Positions 34,864-43,318 of a DNA stretch of 58,594 nucleotides are shown piece by piece. The first letter of the stretch is position 1. Each line of letters opens with the position of its first letter. Origin of the DNA: Bradyrhizobium sp. BRP22 (GTDB lineage Bacteria; Pseudomonadota; Alphaproteobacteria; Rhizobiales; Xanthobacteraceae); NCBI RefSeq assembly GCF_020194175.1, contig NZ_JADYVX010000045.1:1-58594 (forward strand). Direction: 5' to 3'. The notes under the pieces are model-generated. The model was not told the origin of the DNA. It saw only the letters and a list, made by a program, of their open reading frames with translations, and did not search any database. Position numbers and translations under genes: made by a program.

Positions 34864-36627
34864 ATGGCGCGTCTTCTGTCGGTGAATGTCGGGCTTCCAC
34901 GTGACGTCACGTGGAAGAATCGAACAATACGTACCGGGATCTGGAAAAATCCCGTGCGTGGCCGCTGTCGGGTTGGCCGATTGAACATTGACGGAGACGG
35001 TCAGGGCGACCTGGGCGGCCATGGAGGTGAGCAGCGAGCGATCTTCGTGTACCAGATCGAATCATATCGCTACTGGCAGATGCAGTTGGGCCGCGCCGAT
35101 TTCGTCCACGGACAGTTCAGCGAGAATTTCACGATCGAAGGACTGCCCGACGATGCCGTGTGCATCGGCGATCGTTATCGAATTGGCAGCGCCGTGTTCG
35201 AGGTCACTCAACCTCGCGTGACCTGTTATCGTGTCGGCATCCGGACCAACGAGCCGAAGATGCCGGCACTGCTGACGTCCAGCGGACGGCCGGGGTTTTA
35301 CTTCCGCGTTCTGAATGAAGGCGAGGTCGGCGCCGGCGACGAAATCGTGAAGGTGGGCGAGGCGGACGATCGAATGACGGTCGCCGAAATCAGCGCACTG
35401 CTGTATTCACCCAGTCACCCACGCGATCGGCTGGACCGCGCCTTGCGGATCAGGGCACTTTCGCCCGGATGGCGCGCGTCGTTTGAGGCGCTCATTCAGA
35501 GCCAAAAGGCCGGTACGGGGAACAGCGGCAACGCCGGTCTTGCCCCGGCAGCCGCTGCACATCCGGTCGCTCCGGGGTTTCGTCCGCTCGTGGTTGCGTC
35601 GATCGATCGAGAGGCCGTGGACGTCATCTCGCTTTCACTGCAGCACCCGGATCGAGAACCGCTGCCGCCGCCTCTGCCCGGCCAGTACGTGGTCCTGCGC
35701 CTTCCGCAAACCAACGGCTCGCCGCTCATTCGCAGTTACTCAATCTCGGGTCCCCGATCGACACAGGGCTATCGGATCAGCGTGAAGATCGAGCCGAATG
35801 GGGCGGCCGGCTATTACCTGAGCGAGCACATCCACGCAGGCGACGTTCTCGAGGTGAGTTCTCCGCGCGGAGGATTTACCCTGCAACCCGGGGAGCGGCC
35901 CGTGGTGTTGCTCAGCGCCGGGATCGGGGCAACGCCCGTACTGGCCATGCTGCACGCCCTCGCGGCGGCCCGCTCGACACGGCAAATCTTCTGGTTGCAT
36001 GCTGCACGCAATCGGCAGCATCATCCATTCGCCGGCGAAGTACGCCGTCTGATGCTTGCCCTCTCACAGGGCCGCAGCTTTGTCTGCTACAGCAGACCAG
36101 ATCCGCATGACAGGCTGGGCGAGGATTTCGATGCTCCTGGCCGCCTGTCGCAAGCGGTGTTCGAGGACATCGGTCTTCCGCATGAGGCGGACGTCTATCT
36201 CTGCGGGCCGGCTCGTTTCATGGCGGACATGAAACAGGCGCTCGCAGCATCCGGTATGGCGCCGGAACGATTTCATATGGAGATCTTCAATGGCGGCGAG
36301 TCAATGATGCCCGGCATCGTCGGCGCAGCCATGCGAGCTCCGCACCCGCCCAAGGACGCCGCCGACAGCGGCCCGCTGGTATCCTTCGCGCGTAGTGGCA
36401 TCGCCGTCCATTGGAAACCGTCGGCTTACGCAAGCATTTTGGAGTTGGCCGAGGCATGCGACGTTCCGGTCCGCTGGTCGTGCCGGACTGGCGTCTGTCA
36501 CAACTGTGAAAGCGGCCTGGTTTCCGGCGCGGTGGCCTATGAGCCGCTGCCGCTCGATCAGCCGGCCGACGGCAATCTCCTGATTTGCTGCGCACAGCCG
36601 GTTCAAGACGTCGTCATCGATTTGTAG
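34864..36627 (+). CDS. MOSC - flavoreductase - [2Fe-2S] ferredoxin fusion protein
   Basis: The 587-residue protein has a MOSC domain (1-165, with GDLGGHGGEQRAIFVYQIES and TQPRVTCYRVGIR), a short helical linker, an FAD/NAD reductase (about 235-480, with RSYSISGP and VVLLSAGIGATPVLAMLHAL, VYLCGPARFM) and a C-terminal plant-type ferredoxin. The iron-sulfur ligands are in SCRTGVCHNCESG and LICCAQP. MOSC domains act in molybdenum-cofactor sulfur chemistry; YiiM-like MOSC proteins reduce N-hydroxylated compounds. The fusion suggests a self-contained NAD(P)H-driven molybdoenzyme (inference). Start at 34864. Confidence 0.92.
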   Translation: MARLLSVNVGLPRDVTWKNRTIRTGIWKNPVRGRCRVGRLNIDGDGQGDLGGHGGEQRAIFVYQIESYRYWQMQLGRADFVHGQFSENFTIEGLPDDAVCIGDRYRIGSAVFEVTQPRVTCYRVGIRTNEPKMPALLTSSGRPGFYFRVLNEGEVGAGDEIVKVGEADDRMTVAEISALLYSPSHPRDRLDRALRIRALSPGWRASFEALIQSQKAGTGNSGNAGLAPAAAAHPVAPGFRPLVVASIDREAVDVISLSLQHPDREPLPPPLPGQYVVLRLPQTNGSPLIRSYSISGPRSTQGYRISVKIEPNGAAGYYLSEHIHAGDVLEVSSPRGGFTLQPGERPVVLLSAGIGATPVLAMLHALAAARSTRQIFWLHAARNRQHHPFAGEVRRLMLALSQGRSFVCYSRPDPHDRLGEDFDAPGRLSQAVFEDIGLPHEADVYLCGPARFMADMKQALAASGMAPERFHMEIFNGGESMMPGIVGAAMRAPHPPKDAADSGPLVSFARSGIAVHWKPSAYASILELAEACDVPVRWSCRTGVCHNCESGLVSGAVAYEPLPLDQPADGNLLICCAQPVQDVVIDL

Positions 36628-36656
36628 ATCGCAAGGACCCAATCAGCGGGGCCATC

Positions 36657-37088
36657 ATGAAGTTTTCGGTCGAGGTGATTACCGTTCCCGTGGCAGACGT
36701 CGAGCGGGCGCTGCGCTTCTATGTCGATCAGGTCGGCTTCGTTCTCGACGTCGACTATTCGCCGAATGACGTATTCCGCGTGGTGCAACTCACGCCTTCC
36801 GGCTCGAACTGCTCGATCCAGATCGGCAAGGCCATCACCGACGCGCCCGCAGGGTCGCTTCGCAACGCCTATCTCGTCGTCACGGACCTCGAGGCGGCAC
36901 GCCGCGACCTGTTGGAACGTGGCGTTCAGGTTAGTGATATCAGGCACAAGACGCCGATCGCCGCATGGGACGGTGGCTTTGCCCCTGGACTAGATCCCGG
37001 GCGCGGGGACTACGCCAGCTTCGCCGACTTTTCGGACCCGGACGGCAATAGCTGGGTGCTCCAGGAACGAGGCTACCGCAAGGCTTGA
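36657..37088 (+). CDS. VOC-family (glyoxalase-like) protein
   Basis: The 143-residue single-domain protein starts MKFSVEVITVPVADVERALR and shows the paired beta-alpha-beta halves of the VOC fold (LRFYVDQVGFVLDVDYS; YLVVTDLEAARRDLLERG). The C-terminal ASFADFSDPDGNSWVLQE carries the usual metal-ligand Glu. Such proteins are glyoxalases, dioxygenases or binding proteins; no substrate can be read. It lies 29 bases after the MOSC fusion gene and is probably in its operon. Confidence 0.88.
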   Translation: MKFSVEVITVPVADVERALRFYVDQVGFVLDVDYSPNDVFRVVQLTPSGSNCSIQIGKAITDAPAGSLRNAYLVVTDLEAARRDLLERGVQVSDIRHKTPIAAWDGGFAPGLDPGRGDYASFADFSDPDGNSWVLQERGYRKA

Positions 37089-37340
37089 AGCGTGCGGCAG
37101 CGTCCAGACATCGTCGTGCGTGGTGGCGCGACCTCGCCGGCGCAAGAGGCCGCGGCATCCGCGTTGTCGCTCGCAAGGCCGTATCGACACCAGTCACGGC
37201 GGACCAGTGTCCTCCATCGGCGCCTTTGAGACGAACAAGCATATCTCCGAGATCGCCCAGCATTCAGCTTTTCGTGTCTGCAACTATTGTTGCCCGCAAC
37301 GGAGCCGCTCATTCCGAGCCTCCATCAGGAGAGCGCCACC

Positions 37341-37655
37341 ATGTCCCATCGCTCGAACCAGACACGCTCGTTCCGTTCCGCTGTTGCGGGCTTTCTCATG
37401 ATCGGCCTGCTGTCGCCCGCACATGCCACCGACCGAAGCACCTCTCTCGACGCTCTCCCCGACCTGCCGTCGCGGGCCGCCGAGCGTTTCGCCTCGGCCG
37501 AGCCGACGTCGCACCTGCCCTGGCTCGCTCCGGTCGGCCACCATCAGCCGAGCCAGGCCGACGCGCCTCAATCGAATGCTCTGTCGGCTTGGGAGCGTGA
37601 GCAGCAACGCGATCAGATGCTGGATCGCAAGCTGATCATCTGCCGTGGATGCTGA
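37341..37655 (+). CDS. Small secreted protein ending in ICRGC, copy 2
   Basis: A 104-residue protein with a signal peptide (RSAVAGFLMIGLLSPAHA, cut before TDRS), a low-complexity Pro/Ala-rich middle, a charged helix (WEREQQRDQM) and the C-terminus DRKLIICRGC. GGAGAG lies before the ATG at 37341. The end matches the 84-residue protein at 23733 (DKRLKICRGC) while the rest differs, so the C-terminus is the conserved part. The neighbouring genes are a regulator like RclR, an AhpD-like protein and DUF417 copy 3; copy 1 also lies beside a DUF417 gene. Function unknown. Confidence 0.75.
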   Translation: MSHRSNQTRSFRSAVAGFLMIGLLSPAHATDRSTSLDALPDLPSRAAERFASAEPTSHLPWLAPVGHHQPSQADAPQSNALSAWEREQQRDQMLDRKLIICRGC

Positions 37656-37684
37656 CGTGGCCCGGCCCCCTCAAGCCCACCTGC

Positions 37685-38680
37685 CTATGCATTTTCGCTC
37701 CCCGATATCGCCTCTGCGCTCGCCAGCTCCAACCCGTCAATCGTCGCGGGAGCCTGCGCCGCCTTTCGCCATTGCGCAGGGGTAATGCCCATGTGGGCCT
37801 TGAACGCCCGCTGGAACGCCGCCTCCGACTGATAGCCGACCGCTTCCGCGACCGCTCCGGTCGAGATCGACCCTTTTCTCAATTCATTCGTTGCCAGCGT
37901 CATGCGGATATCGGTCAGCAGATCGCTCGGCGAGCGTCCGACCTTCTCCTGAAATTGACGGGCAAGTGTCGCACGCGACATATTGGCGAGCTGCGCGAGC
38001 TCGGGCAGCGTCCATGCACGCGCAGGCTCGTTGAACATGGCCGCAACCACTGGCGCGAGGCGCGGGTGACCTGCGAGCGCAAGCAGCCCGCGCGGCGCCT
38101 CCCCGGTCTCGCTGGCGAGGCGGAGCACGAGCGCGAACATCGCCGTCGACAACGCGTTCAGCATCGCTCGGCCACCGAGATGATCATCTGCCGTCTCGCC
38201 GCGCATCAGGGCAACGAGGCCCGCGAGCCGCCCGGCACTGTCCCGTCCGCCTGCCTGCTGCGCGCCGGCGCGCATGATCAGGACCGGCGGCAGATAATTG
38301 CGCAGCAGCCGGTCGTGCGGCGGAGCGATCGAAAAATGTCCGCACAACAGATCGAGCCGCGCGTCCGAGCCGGGATTTTCGCTGATCGTGAAGTTGAGTG
38401 AAGCGCGATTGTGAGCCTTCAGCGGCGCAGCGCCGCCGCCGTCGTGCATGACATGTCTTGGATTGCCTGGCAGCAGGAGAATGTCCCCGGTCTCCAGCCG
38501 CAGCGGCTTGCCGCCGGCAGGGTCTTCCAGGATGGCCGAGCCACCGACGACCGCGTGATAGGGAATCTCATTCGTCTCGCCCGGACCCTGCTCGATCCGC
38601 CAGGGCGCGCCATAGGAGCAGCGCAGGTCCAGACGACCGCGCACCGGCATCATCTCGAACAGCCGGCTCAGCCAATCCAT
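37685..38680 (-). CDS. AraC-family regulator resembling RclR
   Basis: The 331-residue protein has an N-terminal cupin-type sensor (MDWLSRLFEMMPVRGRLDLRC; LRLETGDILLLPGNPRHVMH) and a C-terminal double helix-turn-helix (LPELAQLANMSRATLARQFQ and GAVAEAVGYQSEAAFQRAFK). It resembles E. coli RclR, the redox sensor of reactive-chlorine stress. A Cys at position 21 matches the place of the RclR sensing Cys; a second candidate is the Cys in LDLLCGHFS near 113. These matches are from memory, not an alignment run. It is divergent from the AhpD-like and DUF417 genes, its probable targets, as RclR is next to rclABC. Confidence 0.85.
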   Translation of the reverse strand: MDWLSRLFEMMPVRGRLDLRCSYGAPWRIEQGPGETNEIPYHAVVGGSAILEDPAGGKPLRLETGDILLLPGNPRHVMHDGGGAAPLKAHNRASLNFTISENPGSDARLDLLCGHFSIAPPHDRLLRNYLPPVLIMRAGAQQAGGRDSAGRLAGLVALMRGETADDHLGGRAMLNALSTAMFALVLRLASETGEAPRGLLALAGHPRLAPVVAAMFNEPARAWTLPELAQLANMSRATLARQFQEKVGRSPSDLLTDIRMTLATNELRKGSISTGAVAEAVGYQSEAAFQRAFKAHMGITPAQWRKAAQAPATIDGLELASAEAISGSENA

Positions 38681-38800
38681 CACGCTTTCCAAATTGAGAC
38701 GGATGAGCATATATATGCGCTATTATGGCATTAATAATCTCATATCCGGGCCGTACTGTCACTCCGCAATCGTTCACCGCCCCAACCAAGGAGTGCCACC
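38681..38800. promoter_or_regulatory. AT-rich divergent promoter region with palindrome
   Basis: The 120 bases between the RclR-like gene and the AhpD-like gene are much richer in A/T than their surroundings. They hold a perfect 12-base palindrome GCATATATATGC at 38707-38718 and an ATTAT...ATAAT inverted repeat just after. AAGGAG precedes the ATG at 38801. It is a good candidate for the binding site of the AraC regulator. Confidence 0.5.
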
Positions 38801-39337
38801 ATGTCCCGTCTTCCCGTCCCGAACCTCGAAGCTGACGCCGGCCCGTCCGGCCAGCTCTACGCCCAGATCAAGAAGGCCATTGGCAGTGTGCCGAACACTT
38901 TTGCGGCGCTCGCCGCCCATGGCCCGGCCGCGCTCAAGGCCATCCTCGCTGCAGACACCGTGCTCGCCTCCGGGGGCCTGACCAAGTCCGACAGGGAGAT
39001 CATCAAGCTGGTGATCAGCGAGGCCGCCCGCTGTGACTATTGTGTCGCCGCCCATAGCCATCTCGGAAAGCTCGTCGGCCTGACACCGGAGGTGCTGAAG
39101 CAGATCCGCGATGGCCAGCCGACCGGCGATGCCCAGCGTGATGCGCTGGTCGCTTTCGTCGACAAGCTCGCGCGTACCAGCGGCACGGTCAGCGACAAGG
39201 ATTTCGCCGCGATCAAGGCTGCCGGGTACAGCGACGCACAGCTCGTCGACATCAGCCTCGCCTTCGCGACCACCGTGTTCACCAACGTCTTCAACCGCAT
39301 CAACGACACCGAGATCGACTTCCCGGCGGTCGCCTGA
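38801..39337 (+). CDS. Carboxymuconolactone decarboxylase / AhpD-like protein
   Basis: The 178-residue helical protein has the redox motif CDYC in EAARCDYCVAAHSHLGK near residue 75, with the following His, as in AhpD-type alkyl-hydroperoxidase proteins. Such proteins reduce peroxides or work with thiol partners. The first gene of a plus-strand unit with DUF417 copy 3 (45-base gap), divergent from the RclR-like regulator. An AAGGAG ribosome-binding site supports the start. Confidence 0.9.
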   Translation: MSRLPVPNLEADAGPSGQLYAQIKKAIGSVPNTFAALAAHGPAALKAILAADTVLASGGLTKSDREIIKLVISEAARCDYCVAAHSHLGKLVGLTPEVLKQIRDGQPTGDAQRDALVAFVDKLARTSGTVSDKDFAAIKAAGYSDAQLVDISLAFATTVFTNVFNRINDTEIDFPAVA

Positions 39338-39382
39338 CGCGACGGCCGCCACGTCAATCATCTCACATCAGGGATCACGACC

Positions 39383-39894
39383 ATGACCACGCTTTCCAAC
39401 ACCCACACCGCCCAAACTCCTCTCGTCCGCGCCCTGCAGGGATCCGGCCTGCTCGCGGAAGATCTCGACTACCATATCGTCCGCACCTCGATGGTGATCA
39501 TGTTCTTCTTCTTCGGTTACGAAAAGTGGTTTCCGTACAAATTCGAACGGCTGGTCCCGTTCATCAGCAACGGCCCCTTGATCTGGTGGCTCTATCCCGT
39601 GTTCGGCCATGCCGGCGCCAGTTATTTCCTCGGCGTTTCTGAATGGACCTTTGGCGCGCTGCTACTCGCGGGCTTCTGGAGCCACCGGCTTGGCGTCTCG
39701 GAGCGCTGGGCTCGACAGGCACCTTCATCGCGACCGTTACCATCATTCCCTTCATGCCGGAGGGTTGGGACGTCGCCGCAGGAGGCTTCCCGGCGATGAC
39801 CGGTAACGTGCCGTTCCTGATGAAGGATGTCGTCCTGCTCGCGGTCTCCTTCTATCTGCTGCGGCAGGACCTGGTTCGCCTGACGCGGCAATAG
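39383..39894 (+). pseudogene. DUF417 (RclC/YkgB-family) membrane protein, copy 3, frameshifted
   Basis: The first 105 codons read LDYHIVRTSMVIMFFFFGYE, FISNGPLIWWLYPVFGHAGA and GFWSHRLGV, nearly the same as copy 1. After about 39697 the frame is lost; adding one base restores LGALGSTGTFIATVTIIPF, GNVPFLMKDVVLLAVSFYLL and a stop at 39894, again as in copy 1. As sequenced, translation ends at 39799 without the last two helices. This is either a recent mutation or a one-base sequencing error. Gene context is the RclR-like/AhpD-like module. Confidence 0.85.
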
Positions 39895-39982
39895 GGTGGC
39901 ATCCTGCTGAAGGGCGAAGCGTCGCCGGCGCACTTGGCGTGAGTTGAACCGTGACGTGGCGGAAGCTGCTTGTCCATCCGGT

Positions 39983-40851
39983 TCAGCCGTGTTGCTGCGT
40001 GCCGCTCTGGCGCGCGACGGAACTGGCGATGGCCTCGTGGATCATTCCGATGACCGGCCCCGGCGCCGTGATCGGCGATGCATGATCGACCTTCTCCGAG
40101 CGAACCTGCGCACCCATCCGACGCGCAAGGAACAGCTGGGTCGCCGGGTTGATCATGCGATCCTCCTCGGCGACGAGGTACCATGACGGCTTCTCCTTCC
40201 ACGCCGGTTTCGGAACTTTTTCCTGGATGGCCGCGACGGCAATGGGACCCTGGATCGCGGCGAGGAGCGCGGCCTGTTCGGGCCGGGCATGCTGACACCA
40301 GGCGGCACCGAACCGGTCGTCGGGCATCCAGAGGAGACCGTGATTGTCGGGAGTGAGTTTCGGTGCCTCCGGCGACGGCTTGTCACGATAGAATACGTCG
40401 GCGACTGTTTCACCCTCGTCGGGGGAGAGAGCCGAAATGAACACCAGCGATCGAACCCTCTCGTTGGTGCATGCACCTATCACGGCGCCGGCATAGGCAT
40501 GCGCGACGAGGACGAGCGGGCCGTCGGTCCGCTCCAATGCCCGCTCGAGCGCCGCAACATCATCCGACAACGACGAGAGCGGAATTGGTGCCGCCAACGT
40601 CTTCAACCCTCTGGACTGCAACGATGTGATGACGCGAGCCCAGCTTGAACCGTCGGCCCAGGCGCCGTGGACAAGAACGACGGTGACGTTCGCGGCGGCG
40701 GTTTCCGATCTTCCGCGCCGGCCCGAACAACTTTCCTGCTCGCATGAGGATTCGCATCCGCCGGCGCAATTGCGCCGAGCTCCGCTGCGGCGACTGTCAT
40801 TGCCGCTGCACCCAGGAAATACCGGCGATCATGGTTGATTTCCTCAGACAT
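39983..40851 (-). pseudogene. Tat-exported alpha/beta hydrolase, frameshifted
   Basis: The start (MSEEINHDRRYFLGAAAMTV) is a twin-arginine signal peptide. The following frame becomes meaningless around residue 45. A one-base shift between about 40690 and 40720 connects it to NVTVVLVHGAWADGSSWARV, LVLVAHAYAGAVIGA (an Ala-Tyr-Ala-Gly elbow where Ser is more usual), and a C-terminal VDHASPITAPGPV with a plausible His. The downstream part runs intact to the stop at 39983. Substrate unknown. Mutation or sequencing error cannot be told apart here. Confidence 0.75.
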
Positions 40852-41246
40852 ATCTCTTCCCTCGCTCTGCCAGACAGCGCAATCGCGCTTCCGTGGACCC
40901 GGACCTCCGCTATTCGGCGATCCGGCCGGTCTGGTTACAAGTGGCGGATCATTTCGACGATCAATTCCCGATTGTTCCCTTGCCGCGGCATCATCGCGCC
41001 GGACGGCGTTTTGAGCACGAACGCGTCAGAGACGCTAATTCTGCGACAACGAGATGCCGCGGCGCTGTTAGCATGTTCTGCCGCGCCGTGATCGAGGGGG
41101 CTTTGGCAAGTGCGCCGCCGCTCTGTCCAGGCACACGTCGGCGGTTCAAGCCACTAATCCGCTACATTGCCAAACCCACCAAATCGGAAGCGCGGGTCGC
41201 GATTGGCCCCCTCAAATTCTTTCCTCGAGATTGTTGAGTCGTCCAT
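40852..41246. other. Intergenic region upstream of the Tat hydrolase
   Basis: These 395 bases lie between two minus-strand genes. A frame at 40893-41237 on the plus strand has no family resemblance, and I do not call it. A GCGTC-AGA-GACGC inverted repeat lies near 41023. Nothing else is evident. Confidence 0.4.
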
Positions 41247-42668
41247 TCACGAGCGACAATTGCCACCAAACGGGTACATCTTTCCCGGATTCATGATGCC
41301 GTTCGGATCCAGCGCGTTCTTGATGTCCTTCATCAAGGCTACGCCCTCGCCGTGCTCGGTCTTCATGTGCACAATCTTGTGTAGCCCGACGCCGTGCTCA
41401 CCCGAACAGGTGCCGCCCGTGGCAATCGCCCGGCGCGCGGTCCGGAAGGCAAGCGCCTCCGCACGCTCGGTTTCGGCGGCGTCGTTCGGATCGAACAGGA
41501 TACCAAGATGGAAATTTCCGTCGCCAACGTGTCCGACGATGGGCGCCGTCAGGCCGGACGCGACGATGTCCGCCTTGGTCTCCAACAGGCACCCAGGAAG
41601 GGCCGAGATCGGCACACAAGCATCGGTGCCCATGTTGCTCTTGCCGGGGCTGAGTGCCATCACCGCCTGATAGGAATTGTGGCGCGCCTTCCACAAGCGG
41701 TTGCGGTCTTCGGGCCTTTCCGCGAACAGAAACTCACCGCCGCCGTGCTCTCCCGTGATCGCCTGCATCATCTCGACGTCCTCGCGCACGCCGTTCAGCG
41801 AGCCCTGGAATTCGAGGAACAGCGTCGGCGACTCCACATAATCGAGCTTCGAGTAGTTGATCGCCGCGCGCATCTGCACCTCGTCGAGCAGTTCGATGCG
41901 CGCCAGCTTGAGGTTGGACTGGAGCGCCGTCACGACGGCGTTGACCGCACCCTCGAGCGAGGTGAACTGGCAAACCGCCGCGACGATCGCCTCCGGCATG
42001 CCATAAAGCTTGAGCTGGACCTCGGTGATGACGCCAAGCGTGCCTTCGCTGCCGATATAGAGATGGGTGAGATCAAGTCCGGCGGAAGACTTGCGCGCGC
42101 GGCTGCCGGTACGCACGATGCGGCCGTCGGGCGTGACGACGGTGAGGCCGAGAATGTTCTCGCGCATCGTGCCGTAGCGCACGGCATTGGTGCCCGAAGC
42201 ACGCGTCGAGGCCATACCGCCGATTGAGGCGTTGGCACCGGGATCCACTGGAAAGAACAGGCCGGTGTCGCGGATATGCGCATTGAGCGCCTCGCGCGTC
42301 ACGCCGGCTTGCACCCGGCAATCCAGTGATTCCGGCGAGACTTCGAGAATCTTATCAAAGCGGCTCGTGTCGAGCGACACGCCGCCGGCAAGGGCTGCGA
42401 GCTGGCCTTCCAGCGAGGATCCCGCGCCGAACGGCGTCACCGGCACACCATGGTCGTTGCAAAGCGCAAGAACGAACGCGACTTCCTCGTTGGTCTCGGG
42501 AAACACCACGAGATCGGGAATGCCGACCGCCGGCAGGCCCTCACCATGACTGTGCTGTTCGAGAATGGTCTGCGAGACGGTCACGCGTGCGCCGAGACGC
42601 GCAGCAAGCTTGTCTTTTACGGCGGCGATCGTTGTGGGCTCCGGGCGTGGAAGGGCATGCGCGTTCAT
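41247..42668 (-). CDS. FAD-linked hydroxy-acid oxidase, GlcD/D-lactate dehydrogenase type
   Basis: The 473-residue protein has the FAD-binding type 4 domain (PVTPFGAGSSLEGQLAALAG, DPGANASIGGMASTRASGTN, YIGSEGTLGVITEVQLKL) and the C-terminal FAD-linked oxidase domain ending HVGDGNFHLGILF, GTCSGEHGVGLHKI and NPGKMYPF. This family oxidises D-2-hydroxy acids such as glycolate or D-lactate to 2-keto acids. The start at 42668 (MNAHALPRPE) is chosen over a long non-conserved leader. It is the last gene of the Liv-DapA-Dha operon, which suggests that it works on the imported substrate. Confidence 0.92.
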   Translation of the reverse strand: MNAHALPRPEPTTIAAVKDKLAARLGARVTVSQTILEQHSHGEGLPAVGIPDLVVFPETNEEVAFVLALCNDHGVPVTPFGAGSSLEGQLAALAGGVSLDTSRFDKILEVSPESLDCRVQAGVTREALNAHIRDTGLFFPVDPGANASIGGMASTRASGTNAVRYGTMRENILGLTVVTPDGRIVRTGSRARKSSAGLDLTHLYIGSEGTLGVITEVQLKLYGMPEAIVAAVCQFTSLEGAVNAVVTALQSNLKLARIELLDEVQMRAAINYSKLDYVESPTLFLEFQGSLNGVREDVEMMQAITGEHGGGEFLFAERPEDRNRLWKARHNSYQAVMALSPGKSNMGTDACVPISALPGCLLETKADIVASGLTAPIVGHVGDGNFHLGILFDPNDAAETERAEALAFRTARRAIATGGTCSGEHGVGLHKIVHMKTEHGEGVALMKDIKNALDPNGIMNPGKMYPFGGNCRS

Positions 42669-42711
42669 GGCGTTCTCCGTTGTGACCCCGCCTCCATCTG
42701 CACCACGGCGC

Positions 42712-43317
42712 TCAAGCCGCCACCGCGGCCAGCAGACGGGAAAAGGCGAGCATGCCGGGATCGTCAAGTCCGATCGTCCTCTCGCCGAACATGCGGGCAC
42801 GGCCAAGCTTGTTGGGCCGAGCGCGAAACGCGTCAAGCGCGTCCTGCGCGGCCTTTTGCGCGGCGACGGTCGCCTCGTCGCGAGTCGCACAATGCGCGAG
42901 CGCGCTGGCAACCGCATCGATCATGTCGACGACGGTCTTGTCGCCAAGCTTGGCGCCACCGCGCGCCATCATCTGATCGCGGATCGACGCCAGCAGCCCG
43001 CCGAGTTCGTCCCAGCCGATCTCGCTGCGCCCCCTGGTCGCCTTGGCCAACGTCATCATTGCGACAGTGACCAGCGTGCCGAGGCTCGATCCAGTACCGC
43101 TGGCGCACGCCCGCGCACAGGCCTGGAAGACAATGCCGAGGTCATTCTCGTGCGCGGGAATGGCAGTCGCAACGGCCTCGAACAAGCGGCGCAGCATCAC
43201 GCCGGTGTCGCCGTCCCCCAACCTGCCGTCAGCGGCATTGAGATCGTCCTGCGCGAGCGCCGCTGCATCGCGCGCTCGGGTCGCGGCATGGCGCAGCGTA
43301 TCGGCCGTGATTGCCAC
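42712..43317 (-). CDS. dhaL: Dihydroxyacetone-kinase-type DhaL subunit
   Basis: The 201-residue helical protein has the nucleotide-binding GRLGDGDTGVMLRRLFEAV and GTGSSLGTLVTVAMMTL of the DhaL domain. It phosphorylates short ketoses bound covalently by the DhaK subunit. The phosphoryl donor may be ATP; no PTS-type DhaM is found nearby. It starts one base after the end of dhaK, so the two subunits are translated together. Some DhaKL-like enzymes act on erythrulose rather than dihydroxyacetone. Confidence 0.9.
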   Translation of the reverse strand: MAITADTLRHAATRARDAAALAQDDLNAADGRLGDGDTGVMLRRLFEAVATAIPAHENDLGIVFQACARACASGTGSSLGTLVTVAMMTLAKATRGRSEIGWDELGGLLASIRDQMMARGGAKLGDKTVVDMIDAVASALAHCATRDEATVAAQKAAQDALDAFRARPNKLGRARMFGERTIGLDDPGMLAFSRLLAAVAA

Positions 43318-43318
43318 G

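Noticed and set aside
37085..37600. 171-residue plus-strand frame overlapping the second ICRGC gene
   Set aside because: Out of frame with the signal-peptide protein, no ribosome-binding site, no motif.
40893..41237. 114-residue plus-strand frame upstream of the Tat hydrolase
   Set aside because: No family resemblance, no ribosome-binding site and a composition that changes half-way.
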